DNA of 51,945 nucleotides from JAAZMA01 sp036720245 (GTDB lineage: Bacteria > Bacillota > Clostridia > Tissierellales > Tepidimicrobiaceae), in contig DAIMNI010000009.1 of NCBI GenBank assembly GCA_036720245.1, positions 1-51,945 on the forward strand, in the 5' to 3' direction. A program made the position numbers and the translations under genes. Within the stretch, counting starts at the first letter, position 1, and every line of letters starts with the position of its first letter. The notes under the pieces were generated by a model. The model had not been told where the DNA came from, ran no database searches, and was given only the letters and a program-made list of their open reading frames with translations. Below are positions 13,919 through 21,721 of this stretch, piece by piece.

Positions 13919-14446
13919 ATGGATTTTGAGGGAAAAAGGAAAATATTATTTAGTAGAGAAGAAATTTCAAAACGAGTTCATGAATTAGGTGATGAAATAA
14001 GTAAGGATTATAAGGATAAAGAAATAGTGGTGATCTCCTTACTTAGAGGAAGTTTTATTTTTGCTGCAGATTTAGTAAGGGAAATTAATATCCCCGTTAA
14101 TATGGATTTTATAACTACATCTTCTTATGGTTATGATGAATCTTCCCCAGGAACAGTGGAAATAATCACAGATGTAAGGACAGATATAAAGGGAAAGGAT
14201 GTTTTAATAGTAGATGATATTATGGATTCAGGCTATACTATGCAAAAAGTAGTGGAATTTATAAATAAAAAAGGGCCAAATTCAATTAAGACTTGCTGTA
14301 TGTTAGACAAGCCTAGCAGAAGAAAAGCAGATATATTTTCAGATTATATAGGCTTTTCTATACCAGATGTATTTATAGTAGGTTATGGCCTTAATTATGG
14401 TGATTTTTATAGGAATGTTCCATATATATTCACTTTTGATGATTAG
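13919..14446 (+). CDS. hpt: Hypoxanthine phosphoribosyltransferase
   Basis: 175 residues. Salvages hypoxanthine (and guanine) to IMP/GMP with PRPP. The PRPP-binding signature is VLIVDDIMDSGYTM (residues about 98-111), preceded by SLLRGSFIFAADL and the flexible loop with SSYG. LDKPSRRK near residue 130 is the purine-binding region. I chose ATG 13919, with GGGAG nine bases upstream; ATG 13910 overlaps that ribosome site. In Bacillus hpt lies beside ftsH and tilS, which is not the case here: the neighbours are a small membrane peptide and, convergently, the dap operon. A bidirectional terminator follows. Confidence 0.96.
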   Translation: MDFEGKRKILFSREEISKRVHELGDEISKDYKDKEIVVISLLRGSFIFAADLVREINIPVNMDFITTSSYGYDESSPGTVEIITDVRTDIKGKDVLIVDDIMDSGYTMQKVVEFINKKGPNSIKTCCMLDKPSRRKADIFSDYIGFSIPDVFIVGYGLNYGDFYRNVPYIFTFDD

Positions 14447-14454
14447 AAAGATAA

Positions 14455-14494
14455 GCGAAGAATCTTATATATTAATAGGTAAAAGATTCTTCGC
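14455..14494. terminator. Bidirectional terminator between hpt and dapB
   Basis: GCGAAGAATCTT (14455-14466) pairs perfectly with AAGATTCTTCGC (14483-14494). It serves both convergent transcripts. Confidence 0.88.
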
Positions 14495-14500
14495 CTTAAT

Positions 14501-15256
14501 TTAAGCCATTAAGTTATTCATACTGTATAGGCCATTATCTTGTTTAACTATAAACTTTGCAGCCTCTAAGGCACCTTTTCCAAAAACATTTTTTGAATTA
14601 GCATTGTGTTTTATTTCAATAATTTCATCTAATCCAGCAAAGATAACAGAGTGCTCACCTACAATAGTACCTCCTCTTATGGCATGTATGCCGATTTCAT
14701 TAGGATTTCTTTTTTGACTTTTAGTGCATCTACCAAAACTATATACCTTCTCATTATTAAATTCTTCATTGATCTTATTTGCAATCATATAGGCAGTGCC
14801 ACTGGGAGCATCTACTTTTTTATTATGATGCTTTTCAATTATTTCTATGTCAAAACCATCGGAAAGTACAGCGGCAGTTTTTGAAACTAATTTCAACAAA
14901 AGATTTATACCTAGAGACATATTAGCTGAATAGAATATAGGTACTTTTTTAGCTGCCTTTTCTAGTTTTTGCATTTCTTTTTCTCCATATCCTGTAGTTC
15001 CAATAACTAAGGCTATATTATTATTCATAGCATATTGTAGAAGGCCATCTATTGCAAGGGGACTAGAAAAATCTATGATTACATGGGCAACACCTTTAAA
15101 ATCATCTATATTTTCATATAGATTAATTTCTGATTTATAATCTCCTGCTTTTTTATCTATTCCAGCAACTAATTTGAAATTTTCATCATTAATTATTAAA
15201 CCTGAAACAACCTGCCCCATTTGGCCTAAATACCCATTGATAATTAGCTTTAGCAT
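14501..15256 (-). CDS. dapB: 4-hydroxy-tetrahydrodipicolinate reductase
   Basis: 251 residues. NAD(P)H-dependent reduction step of the DAP/lysine pathway. The Rossmann loop is NGYLGQMGQ (7-15). VIGTTGYGEKEM lies near residues 84-95. The catalytic and substrate segment EKHHNKKVDAPSGTA is at about residues 141-155, with the His pair and Lys expected for the family. The start ATG 15256 lies one base after the dapA stop, with GGGGGG inside the end of dapA, so the two are coupled. It is the last gene of asd-dapA-dapB. The product feeds DAP for peptidoglycan, and dipicolinate for spores if dpaAB are present elsewhere. Confidence 0.97.
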   Translation of the reverse strand: MLKLIINGYLGQMGQVVSGLIINDENFKLVAGIDKKAGDYKSEINLYENIDDFKGVAHVIIDFSSPLAIDGLLQYAMNNNIALVIGTTGYGEKEMQKLEKAAKKVPIFYSANMSLGINLLLKLVSKTAAVLSDGFDIEIIEKHHNKKVDAPSGTAYMIANKINEEFNNEKVYSFGRCTKSQKRNPNEIGIHAIRGGTIVGEHSVIFAGLDEIIEIKHNANSKNVFGKGALEAAKFIVKQDNGLYSMNNLMA

Positions 15257-15257
15257 A

Positions 15258-16142
15258 TTATTCCCCCCATTTTTTTACGCCGTAATTTTCTATTTCTTTT
15301 GACAGCTTTTCTCTGTTTTTCCCACTCATATTTACAAGGGGCAGCCTACAATGGCCTACATTCATTTCTAATATATTCATAGCCTCTTTTATTGGAATGG
15401 GATTAACTTCTATAAATAATGCATCAATTAATGGCTTCATTTGAAGCTGAAGTTCTTTTGCAGATTTCAAATCCCCATCTAAGAAGTATTTAACCATATT
15501 ATGAGTATCCCTTGGTAATATATTTGCCACTACAGATATAACCCCATGACCACCTATAGATAATAGTGGAACTATCATGTCATCATTTCCAGAATAAATA
15601 TAAAAATCACTTGGCACAAGTCTGGCTATTTCAGCTACCTGAGCTATATTGCCTGATGCCTCTTTTACCCCCTTAATATTTGGATATTGAGACAATTTAA
15701 AAATAGTATCAGGTAATATATTTAAACCTGTTCTTCCAGGAACATTGTAAATGATAATTGGAATATTGACCTCATTGGCAATAGCTTTATAGTGGCTTAT
15801 TAGTCCATCCTGTGTGGTTTTATTATAATAAGGTGTAACTATAAGTAGTCCATCTGCACCTATTTTTTCTGCATATTTACTTAATTCAATAGTATATTTA
15901 GTATTATTGCTTCCTGTTCCAGCTATAACAGGTATTCTTTTATCAACTTTTCCAACTGTAAATTTTATTGCAGCCTTTTTTTCTTCATCAGTCATTGTCG
16001 AGGCTTCCCCAGTAGTACCACAGATTATAATAGCATCGGTATTTTCTTCAATATGCCATTCTAATAATTCCTCCAATTTAACAAAATCTATGCCTTCTTC
16101 ATTAAAAGGCGTAACTATAGCAACACCTGAACCTTTAAACAA
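15258..16142 (-). CDS. dapA: 4-hydroxy-tetrahydrodipicolinate synthase
   Basis: 294 residues, typical length. Condenses pyruvate with aspartate semialdehyde, the first committed step towards DAP and lysine. TIM-barrel signatures: GVAIVTPF at the N-terminus, CGTTGEASTMT (about 41-51), YYNKTTQDGL, the Tyr in YNVPGRTGLN, the Schiff-base Lys in KGVKEASGN (about 159-167), and YSGNDD. The start is TTG 16142, eight bases from GGAGGT. The ATG-less start may lower its translation relative to asd. Middle gene of the asd-dapA-dapB operon. No lysine riboswitch is visible upstream of the operon. Confidence 0.97.
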   Translation of the reverse strand: MFKGSGVAIVTPFNEEGIDFVKLEELLEWHIEENTDAIIICGTTGEASTMTDEEKKAAIKFTVGKVDKRIPVIAGTGSNNTKYTIELSKYAEKIGADGLLIVTPYYNKTTQDGLISHYKAIANEVNIPIIIYNVPGRTGLNILPDTIFKLSQYPNIKGVKEASGNIAQVAEIARLVPSDFYIYSGNDDMIVPLLSIGGHGVISVVANILPRDTHNMVKYFLDGDLKSAKELQLQMKPLIDALFIEVNPIPIKEAMNILEMNVGHCRLPLVNMSGKNREKLSKEIENYGVKKWGE

Positions 16143-16155
16143 AATAAATACCTCC

Positions 16156-17139
16156 CTATTTATTTAATAATAATTCTGCTATTTGAATTGTATTAGTAGC
16201 CGCACCTTTACGAATATTATCTGCCACAATCCAAATATTAAGGCCATTTTCTAGACTAAAATCTCTTCTAATCCTACCTAAATAAATTTTATCAGAGCCC
16301 TCTGCTATTATTGGCATTGGATATATATTGTTATTAGTATCGTCTAGCACCTCTATGGCATTACTTTTACGAAATAATTCATATATATCCTCTAAATTAA
16401 ATTTATTTTTTAATTCTATATTTGCAGATATAGAATGACCATATTTAACTGGTACCCGAGCTGTAGTAGCAGTTATTCTCACATTTTCATCATCTAATAT
16501 TTTTTTTACTTCCTCTATCATTTTCATTTCCTCTTTTGTATATCCATTTTCTAGAAAATCATCAATATGAGGCAGTACATTATAGGCAATTGGATAGGGA
16601 TATTTATTGTGATAATTTGAATTAATGCCCTTTTCTAAATCCATAAGCCCTCCCACACCAGAACCAGATACAGATTGGTAAGTAGAAAATACAATCCTTT
16701 CTAGGCCATATTTATCTTTTAATAGCTTTAATGGAACAACCGCCTGAATAGTAGAGCAATTAGGATTAGATATGATTCCCCTATGCTTATTAATTGCCTC
16801 AGGATTTACCTCTGGTACTATCAAAGGCACCCAATCTTCCATTCTCCAGCAGGAACTATTATCTACTACAATAATTCCCTTTTCTCTTGCAATAGGTGCA
16901 TATTCCTTACTTATTTTTCCTCCTGATGAAAACAATAGCATATCTAAATCTTTATTAAAAGAATTTTCGTTTAATACTTCCACTTTATAGGGCCTATTAT
17001 TATATTCTATTACAGTTCCTTCAGATTTGTGAGATGCAAATAAATATAAATTTTTAATTGGAAAATTTCTTTCTTCCATAATTTCTAATATAGTCCTACC
17101 CACCATACCTGTTGCTCCAACAATTCCTAGATTTATCAT
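16156..17139 (-). CDS. asd: Aspartate-semialdehyde dehydrogenase
   Basis: 327 residues. Reduces aspartyl phosphate to the semialdehyde, the branch point to lysine/DAP and threonine/methionine. The NADP loop GIVGATGMVGR (residues 5-15) is followed by SSGG near 75, VDNSSCWRM, the active-site Cys in ISNPNCSTIQ (about 125), and the YQSVSGSG segment. ATG 17139 is chosen because GGAGGGAG lies nine bases upstream; an in-frame ATG at 17163 has no ribosome site. First gene of the operon. Its promoter must lie in the short 17140-17210 divergent region shared with the CPBP gene. Confidence 0.97.
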   Translation of the reverse strand: MINLGIVGATGMVGRTILEIMEERNFPIKNLYLFASHKSEGTVIEYNNRPYKVEVLNENSFNKDLDMLLFSSGGKISKEYAPIAREKGIIVVDNSSCWRMEDWVPLIVPEVNPEAINKHRGIISNPNCSTIQAVVPLKLLKDKYGLERIVFSTYQSVSGSGVGGLMDLEKGINSNYHNKYPYPIAYNVLPHIDDFLENGYTKEEMKMIEEVKKILDDENVRITATTARVPVKYGHSISANIELKNKFNLEDIYELFRKSNAIEVLDDTNNNIYPMPIIAEGSDKIYLGRIRRDFSLENGLNIWIVADNIRKGAATNTIQIAELLLNK

Positions 17140-17209
17140 AGATAAACACTCCCTCCAATACATTATTAATATATAATATACTAAAATAAAGATTAATAGA
17201 AGATGATAT

Positions 17210-18214
17210 TTGATTTTGGCTTACAAAAGAGATAAAATAGTAGGAAAGGAGGCGATCATAATAGAAAAATCTAATCATCCATCTATTTTAGAAACTAATA
17301 TCATTTTTATGTTAGTTGCTTTTTTATTAGTAACCATAGGTGCCATAGCACAGGCAACTGAGCTTTACTCTGGATTATTAATTACTGAATATTTAATTAT
17401 TATGCTGCCAACAGTGGCTTATTTAAAGCTAAGGGGGTACTCTATTAAAAGCAGTTTAAAATTTAATCCCATAGGTTTTAGAGAAATTATATTAAGCATA
17501 TTAATAATTGTATGTTCCTATCCAGTGGCAGTATTTTTTAATTATATAGGTTTTATTATCTTGGATTATATTGCGGAGATAAAACCAAGTCCCATACCTA
17601 TTCCTTCTACATATAGTGAATTTGTTATTGGCTTTCTTATAATTGCATTAAGCCCTGGAATATGCGAAGAAATAATGTTTAGAGGCCTTGTATTAAATGC
17701 TTATAAATCTATTGGAAAGAAAAAAGCTATTATATATTCAGGAATCTTATTTGGACTATTTCATTTTAATCTACAAAATCTTTTAGGACCTATATATTTA
17801 GGAATAATACTCGGTATAATTTATCTTAAAACAGACTCTTTATATTCTACAATAATTGGCCATACTGCAAATAACACTATAGCCTTAGCCCTAGGTACCT
17901 ATTTTAATATATTTGGAGAAAAATATAATTTAAATATAGAAGAAGTAAATATGGTGGAAACAGAAGAATTATTATTATCCTTATTAAGTTTAGGAATAAT
18001 GGCTTTAATATTTGGATTTTTATCTTATAAATTGCTAAAATTATTAGGTCGTGACAATAATATAGGCTCAAGGGAAATTGATAATTTCTTGCCTAAGGAA
18101 CAACTAATAATAGAATTAAATCAGAAAAGTAGCTTAAATATATACGAAATCCTTCCTATATTAGTAGTATTAATATTTTTTATAATCCTTAATTATCTAT
18201 ATTTCTTTCTTTAG
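17210..18214 (+). CDS. CPBP-family intramembrane metalloprotease (Abi/CAAX-like), start uncertain
   Basis: About 320-334 residues with about eight membrane segments. The three CPBP (Rce1/Abi) motifs are present: EEIMFRGLV (glutamates at 17666-17671), FGLFHFN, and HTANNTIAL. Members are glutamyl-type intramembrane proteases or bacteriocin-immunity proteins; the substrate is unknown. The only conventional starts upstream of the first membrane helix are TTG 17210 and 17216, which have poor ribosome sites. A strong AAAGGAGG (17245-17252) is followed only by ATA codons at 17258 and 17261 in the correct frame, so translation may truly begin at a non-standard ATA. The gene ends just before a spore-protein gene whose ribosome site is in a hairpin. 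Confidence 0.9.
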   Translation: MILAYKRDKIVGKEAIIIEKSNHPSILETNIIFMLVAFLLVTIGAIAQATELYSGLLITEYLIIMLPTVAYLKLRGYSIKSSLKFNPIGFREIILSILIIVCSYPVAVFFNYIGFIILDYIAEIKPSPIPIPSTYSEFVIGFLIIALSPGICEEIMFRGLVLNAYKSIGKKKAIIYSGILFGLFHFNLQNLLGPIYLGIILGIIYLKTDSLYSTIIGHTANNTIALALGTYFNIFGEKYNLNIEEVNMVETEELLLSLLSLGIMALIFGFLSYKLLKLLGRDNNIGSREIDNFLPKEQLIIELNQKSSLNIYEILPILVVLIFFIILNYLYFFL

Positions 18215-18230
18215 GCATAAAATCTACAGT

Positions 18231-18256
18231 CTTTCCTAATAATAATTTTAGGAGGG
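18231..18256 (+). promoter_or_regulatory. Hairpin covering the ribosome site of the second spore protein gene
   Basis: CTTTCCTAA (18231-18239) pairs with TTAGGAGGG (18248-18256) over nine positions (two G-U), hiding the AGGAGGG ribosome site seven bases before ATG 18263. A weaker case than the one at 10117, since any pyrimidine-rich stretch can pair with a ribosome site. Confidence 0.4.
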
Positions 18257-18262
18257 ATCAAG

Positions 18263-18451
18263 ATGAAAGGGAAAGGGAAAGAAAAAGATAAATTAGAATA
18301 TAAACTTAAATATGAAATAGCTAGGGAACTGGGCTTAATGGATAAAATAGAAGAAGTCGGGTGGGGAGGACTCACTGCAAAAGAATCTGGGAAAATAGGA
18401 GGACTTGTAAGGGTTAAAAAGAAAGCTATTGAAGAAAAGAAATTAGATTAA
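18263..18451 (+). CDS. Small acid-soluble spore protein, alpha/beta-type related
   Basis: 62 residues with many Lys. The core LKYEIARELGLMDKI, then GWGGLTAKESGKIGGLVRVK, matches the divergent clostridial alpha/beta-type SASP group: E-I-A at the GPR-type site, and G-G-L-(S/T)-A-K-E-(S)-G-(K/R)-I-G-G in place of the classical SRENGSVGG. It presumably binds spore DNA. The second such gene in the window. ATG 18263 follows AGGAGGG, which is in a small hairpin. It sits between a CPBP protease and a sirtuin gene, on the same strand. Confidence 0.88.
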   Translation: MKGKGKEKDKLEYKLKYEIARELGLMDKIEEVGWGGLTAKESGKIGGLVRVKKKAIEEKKLD

Positions 18452-18473
18452 AGCGGAATGAGGGGGCATGATT

Positions 18474-19217
18474 ATGAATTTAAATAAAATAAAAACCATA
18501 AGCGAATTAATTAAAAGCTCAAATAAAACTATGGTTTTAACAGGTGCAGGTATATCTACGGAAAGTGGTATACCAGATTTTAGATCACCAGGTACTGGAT
18601 TATGGGAAAATATTGATCCTATGGAAGTGCTATCTACTACAGTACTTTATAATAATCCAGAAAGATTTTATAAAGAGGGTTTTAATATACTTTTAGATAT
18701 GATGGATGCAAAACCTAATAAGGCCCATAATATTTTGGCAGAAATGGAAAGTTTAAATCTTATTCATGGGATAATAACTCAAAATATAGACAATCTACAT
18801 CAAAAAGCAGGTTCTAAATATGTATTAGAGGTACATGGTAATACTAGGGAAGGTTCTTGTATGGACTGTGGAAACACTGTAAGTATAAATGAATTAAGCC
18901 ATAAAGTAAATAGTGGGGAAATTCCACCAAAATGTAATATTTGCGGTGGAATTCTTAGACCAGATGTAATTTTATTTGGAGATATGCTACCAGAGGCCTT
19001 TAATATAGCTTATAAAGAGGTAGAAACTAGCGATTTGTTAATAGTAATAGGTTCTAGTTTAATGGTAGCACCTGTGAATTATTTGCCTCAAATAGCAAAG
19101 AAATTAATAATTATCAATAAAGGCTATACTCTTTTAGATAATACATGCGAAGTAAAAATTGAAGCCAGTGCAGGAGATACATTAGAAGCTATATTAGAGG
19201 AAATAGAGAGGGAATAG
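18474..19217 (+). CDS. cobB: NAD-dependent protein deacylase (Sir2 family)
   Basis: 247 residues. Removes acetyl or other acyl groups from protein lysines using NAD. The motifs are complete: GAGISTESGIPDFRSPGTGLW (split: GAGISTESG, IPDFRSPG), TQNIDNLHQKAG, the catalytic His in EVHGN, a zinc site of two CxxC pairs (CMDCGN and CNICGG), DVILFGDMLP and VIGSSLMVAP. ATG 18474 lies seven bases after AGGGGG; ATG 18468 would overlap it. It is followed three bases later by a methyltransferase gene, so the two form a unit. No Ala/Tyr/Arg fingerprint was examined closely enough to call a desuccinylase. Confidence 0.96.
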   Translation: MNLNKIKTISELIKSSNKTMVLTGAGISTESGIPDFRSPGTGLWENIDPMEVLSTTVLYNNPERFYKEGFNILLDMMDAKPNKAHNILAEMESLNLIHGIITQNIDNLHQKAGSKYVLEVHGNTREGSCMDCGNTVSINELSHKVNSGEIPPKCNICGGILRPDVILFGDMLPEAFNIAYKEVETSDLLIVIGSSLMVAPVNYLPQIAKKLIIINKGYTLLDNTCEVKIEASAGDTLEAILEEIERE

Positions 19218-19220
19218 AAT

Positions 19221-19955
19221 ATGTATAATAGGTTTGCCTATATTTATGATGATTTAATGATAGATGTAGATTATGAAAAATGGTATTTGTATATAGAAAA
19301 TGTTTTTAAAAAGTTTGACAAAATGCCAAAAAGTTTGTTGGAGATGGCATGTGGTACAGGGAATTTATCCTATTATCTAGGTAATGCTGACTATGATTTA
19401 ACCTGTTTTGATTTATCCAATGATATGCTAAGCATTGCCTATAATAAACTACAAAATTTTAATAATGTAAAAATTATTAATCAGAATATGATAGATTTTA
19501 ATATAAATAAAGAATTTGATGCTATTATATCTATTTGCGATAGCATCAATTATATTTTAGATGAAAAGGATTTATTGAAGACATTTACAAATGTAAGAAA
19601 GCATTTACCTAAGGATGGCATATTTATTTTTGATATTAATTCCTATTACAAATTAAATCATATTATTGGGAACAATACATTTGTTGAAGATGGGGAAGAT
19701 ATATATTATACTTGGCAAAATTATTTTGATGAGGAAAAAAGTATTGCAGAATTTTATATTACATTTTTTACAAAGGATAGGGATGGGAAATATATACGTT
19801 TTGACGAAGAACATTTGGAAAGAGCCTATTATATAGAAGAAATTATGGAATTATTAAAGTCTAGTAATTTTAATAAAATCCATGTATATGATGGTTTATC
19901 TTTTGAAAAACCTGATGAAAAATCTGAAAGAATTAGTTTTATAGCCATGGTTTAA
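19221..19955 (+). CDS. Class I SAM-dependent methyltransferase
   Basis: 244 residues with a Rossmann-type SAM-binding domain: motif I LLEMACGTGNLSYYL (residues about 39-53), motif II CFDLSNDML, then INQNMIDF and a DAIISICDSINYI acidic segment at motif IV. The C-terminal part is typical of the small-molecule or protein methyltransferases annotated YqeM-like in Firmicutes. YqeM is linked to the nadD-yqeK-rsfS cluster, which is not present here, so I do not assign that name. Coupled to cobB (3-base gap). Substrate unknown. Confidence 0.9.
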   Translation: MYNRFAYIYDDLMIDVDYEKWYLYIENVFKKFDKMPKSLLEMACGTGNLSYYLGNADYDLTCFDLSNDMLSIAYNKLQNFNNVKIINQNMIDFNINKEFDAIISICDSINYILDEKDLLKTFTNVRKHLPKDGIFIFDINSYYKLNHIIGNNTFVEDGEDIYYTWQNYFDEEKSIAEFYITFFTKDRDGKYIRFDEEHLERAYYIEEIMELLKSSNFNKIHVYDGLSFEKPDEKSERISFIAMV

Positions 19956-20005
19956 AAATAATTTAAAAACATTGGAATATTTAATAGAAAAATGGGGAAT
20001 ATTAT

Positions 20006-20068
20006 TTGACAAGAAAGATTATTGGTGATAGACTAATCTAAGGGTAGATGATACATAGGACTCATCTA
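20006..20068 (+). promoter_or_regulatory. Promoter and structured 5' leader of the cold-shock gene
   Basis: TTGACA (20006-20011), a 17-base spacer and TAGACT (20029-20034, with an upstream TG) form the promoter. The roughly 60-base leader contains a TAGATGA (20045-20051) / TCATCTA (20062-20068) hairpin. Leaders of csp genes often fold in a temperature-dependent way; that role here is inference. Confidence 0.7.
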
Positions 20069-20098
20069 TTAAATTGTTGTATTGGAGGAATGTTTTAA

Positions 20099-20299
20099 AT
20101 GGTAAAAGGTACAGTTAAATGGTTCAACGCTACAAAAGGTTATGGTTTTATATCTACTGAAGAAGGCGAAGATGTATTTGTACATTATTCAGCAATAGAA
20201 TCAGATGGATTTAAAACACTAGAAGAAGGACAGGATGTTGAATTCGAAATAGTTGAAGGAGAAAAAGGTCCTCAAGCTACAAACGTTAATAAACTATAA
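20099..20299 (+). CDS. Cold-shock protein, CspA family
   Basis: 66 residues forming a single cold-shock domain: KGTVKWFNATKGYGFI contains the RNP1-like KGYGFI, and DVFVHYSAI is RNP2. It binds single-stranded RNA/DNA as a chaperone of mRNA structure. Length and sequence are typical of Bacillus/Clostridium Csp. The ATG follows TTGGAGGAA. Single-gene transcript with its own strong promoter, leader hairpin and terminator. Confidence 0.98.
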   Translation: MVKGTVKWFNATKGYGFISTEEGEDVFVHYSAIESDGFKTLEEGQDVEFEIVEGEKGPQATNVNKL

Positions 20300-20338
20300 A
20301 CCTAATTCTCTTTTATAAGTTTTTTAACAGTAGCAATT

Positions 20339-20362
20339 AAGCCCCTTTCATAGGGGCTTTAA
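20339..20362 (+). terminator. Terminator of the cold-shock gene
   Basis: AAGCCCCT (20339-20346) pairs with AGGGGCTT (20352-20359), and TT/AAAT-rich sequence follows. It lies 28 bases before hslO. Confidence 0.75.
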
Positions 20363-20389
20363 ATATTTATGGAATAAAGGAGTAGATTT

Positions 20390-21271
20390 ATGAGGGACTA
20401 TATAATTAGGGGAATAGATGAGAAAAAGTCTTTTAGAATTTTTGTTGCCTCTAGTACGAATTTAGTGGAGAAAGCTAGAAAAATTCACAATACATCCCCA
20501 ACAGCCACCGCAGCATTAGGTAGATCCTTGACAGCCGCTCTTATGATGGGTATAACTATGAAAAATAGCACTGATAGCCTAACTTTTAAAATTAAAGGGG
20601 ATGGACCTATAGGAAATATTATCACGGTGGCAAATAATAATGGTGAAGTAAAGGGATATGTGGACAATCCCAATGCAGATTTACCTAGTAGAGCAGATGG
20701 AAAATTAGATGTTGGAGGCATAGTAGGTAAAAATGGGCAATTAGCAGTAATTAGAGATCTAGGTTTAAAAGACCCCTATATTGGATATTCTAATTTAGTT
20801 TCTGGAGAAATTGCAGAAGATTTAGTTCGCTATTATTTTTTATCAGAACAACAGCCTTCTGCCATTAGTTTAGGAGTGCTTGTAGATAAAGATATTTCTG
20901 TTAAAGCTGCAGGAGGGTATATGTTGCAAATCTTACCTAATGCAGAGGAAGAAGATTTAGACAAAATAGAGAAAATATTAAATAATGCAGAACCTATTTC
21001 CACTTTAATAGATAAAGAACTAAGTCCAGAGGAAATTGTAGAAGAATTATTTGGAGAATTTAATATAGAAATTTTAGAGAAAAAAGATATTAGATTTCAA
21101 TGTAATTGCCATAGAGAAAAAATTGAAAAGATACTAATAAGTTTAGGCCGTAAGGAATTAGAAAGCATTATAGAAGAAGATGGCCAAGCAGAGATAATAT
21201 GCCATTTTTGCAATACTAAATATAATTTCTCAAAAAAAGAATTAATAGAAATAGTCAATAGCAGCATTTAA
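20390..21271 (+). CDS. hslO: Redox-regulated chaperone Hsp33
   Basis: 293 residues. A holdase activated by oxidation of a zinc-bound cysteine cluster. The four zinc cysteines are all present: C238 and C240 (CNC) and C271 and C274 (CHFC). The N-terminal domain shows TAALGRSLTAALMMG and FKIKGDGPIG, family hallmarks. YFLSEQQPSAISLGV precedes the linker. ATG 20390 follows AAAGGAG. Its stop is followed four bases later by a strong promoter for the tRNA operon, so hslO transcription probably reads towards the tRNAs. Confidence 0.97.
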   Translation: MRDYIIRGIDEKKSFRIFVASSTNLVEKARKIHNTSPTATAALGRSLTAALMMGITMKNSTDSLTFKIKGDGPIGNIITVANNNGEVKGYVDNPNADLPSRADGKLDVGGIVGKNGQLAVIRDLGLKDPYIGYSNLVSGEIAEDLVRYYFLSEQQPSAISLGVLVDKDISVKAAGGYMLQILPNAEEEDLDKIEKILNNAEPISTLIDKELSPEEIVEELFGEFNIEILEKKDIRFQCNCHREKIEKILISLGRKELESIIEEDGQAEIICHFCNTKYNFSKKELIEIVNSSI

Positions 21272-21274
21272 CTA

Positions 21275-21303
21275 TTGACTTTATTAATATTATTATATAT
21301 ACT
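21275..21303 (+). promoter_or_regulatory. Promoter of the tRNA operon
   Basis: TTGACT (21275-21280), a 17-base spacer and TATACT (21298-21303), starting four bases after the hslO stop. It is a strong, stable-RNA type promoter. The transcript would run through the tRNA region to the terminator at 21851. Confidence 0.85.
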
Positions 21304-21319
21304 ATTTATTGTGGTTCTG

Positions 21320-21340
21320 GCCCAGATAGCTCAGTAGGTA
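21320..21340 (+). pseudogene. 5' fragment of a tRNA-Phe gene
   Basis: These 21 bases are identical to the first 21 bases of the intact tRNA-Phe at 21522 (acceptor 5' strand, D stem and D loop). After 21340 the identity stops: the D stem is not closed properly and no anticodon arm, T arm or 3' acceptor strand follows. It is the first element of the operon, directly behind the promoter. Confidence 0.75.
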
Positions 21341-21521
21341 TAAGCAGAGAACCGAAATTGCGAATTAATGTTGCTCTGAAATATAAAATTTCTGAGTACT
21401 ACAATTCCACCAAATATAAAATTTGGGTAATTGCAGCAATTTCGTGTGAATCGCTTAGTCCTAAGCACAAAAGTATAACTAAGATCTAAATTAATGTACT
21501 GCCACAATTACATAATAGTAC
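21341..21521 (+). other. Structured 181-base segment between tRNA fragment and tRNA-Phe
   Basis: No ORF of note. It contains a 9-bp inverted repeat CGAAATTGC (21353-21361) / GCAATTTCG (21436-21444). Enclosed in it are two hairpins sharing the same 13-base core AAATATAAAATTT (21379-21391 and 21412-21424, closed by G-C and C-G respectively). A 14-base palindrome GCTTAG-TC-CTAAGC (21453-21466) follows. ATTGTGG (21308-21314) and CCACAAT (21502-21508) bracket the segment as an inverted repeat. It may be a decayed insertion, or a processed spacer RNA. Confidence 0.5.
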
Positions 21522-21597
21522 GCCCAGATAGCTCAGTAGGTAGAGCAAGGGACTGAAAATCCCTGTGTCGGTGGTTCGATTCCGCCTCTGGGCACCA
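21522..21597 (+). tRNA. tRNA-Phe (GAA)
   Basis: A complete 76-base cloverleaf with encoded CCA. Acceptor GCCCAGA pairs with TCTGGGC, the discriminator is A, the anticodon GAA is at 21555-21557, and the T loop has TTCGATT. Second element of the operon. Confidence 0.98.
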
Positions 21598-21600
21598 GAT

Positions 21601-21622
21601 CATTCGCCTTTGGCGAAATTTG
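21601..21622. repeat. Short palindromic repeat between tRNA-Phe and tRNA-Gly
   Basis: TTCGCCTTTGGCGAA (21604-21618 approximately) is a palindrome whose reverse-complement form, TTCGCCAAAGGCGAA, ends the dispersed repeat at 27325-27339. It belongs to the same repeat family. Confidence 0.6.
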
Positions 21623-21633
21623 CGTAAGCATCT

Positions 21634-21708
21634 GCGGAAGTGGCTCAGAGGTAGAGCATCGCCTTGCCAAGGCGGGGGCCGCGGGTTCGAATCCCGTCTT
21701 CCGCTCCA
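21634..21708 (+). tRNA. tRNA-Gly (GCC)
   Basis: A complete 75-base cloverleaf with encoded CCA. Acceptor GCGGAAG pairs with CTTCCGC, the discriminator is T, the anticodon GCC is at 21666-21668, and the T loop has TTCGAAT. Confidence 0.98.
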
Positions 21709-21721
21709 CTGATTTATTAAA

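Noticed and set aside
17140..17210. Lysine riboswitch ahead of asd-dapA-dapB
   Set aside because: The divergent gap is only about 70 bases, too short, and has no matching motif.
21320..21597. A group I intron interrupting tRNA-Phe
   Set aside because: The second tRNA-Phe is complete by itself, and the first has no matching 3' exon. No intron core is evident.
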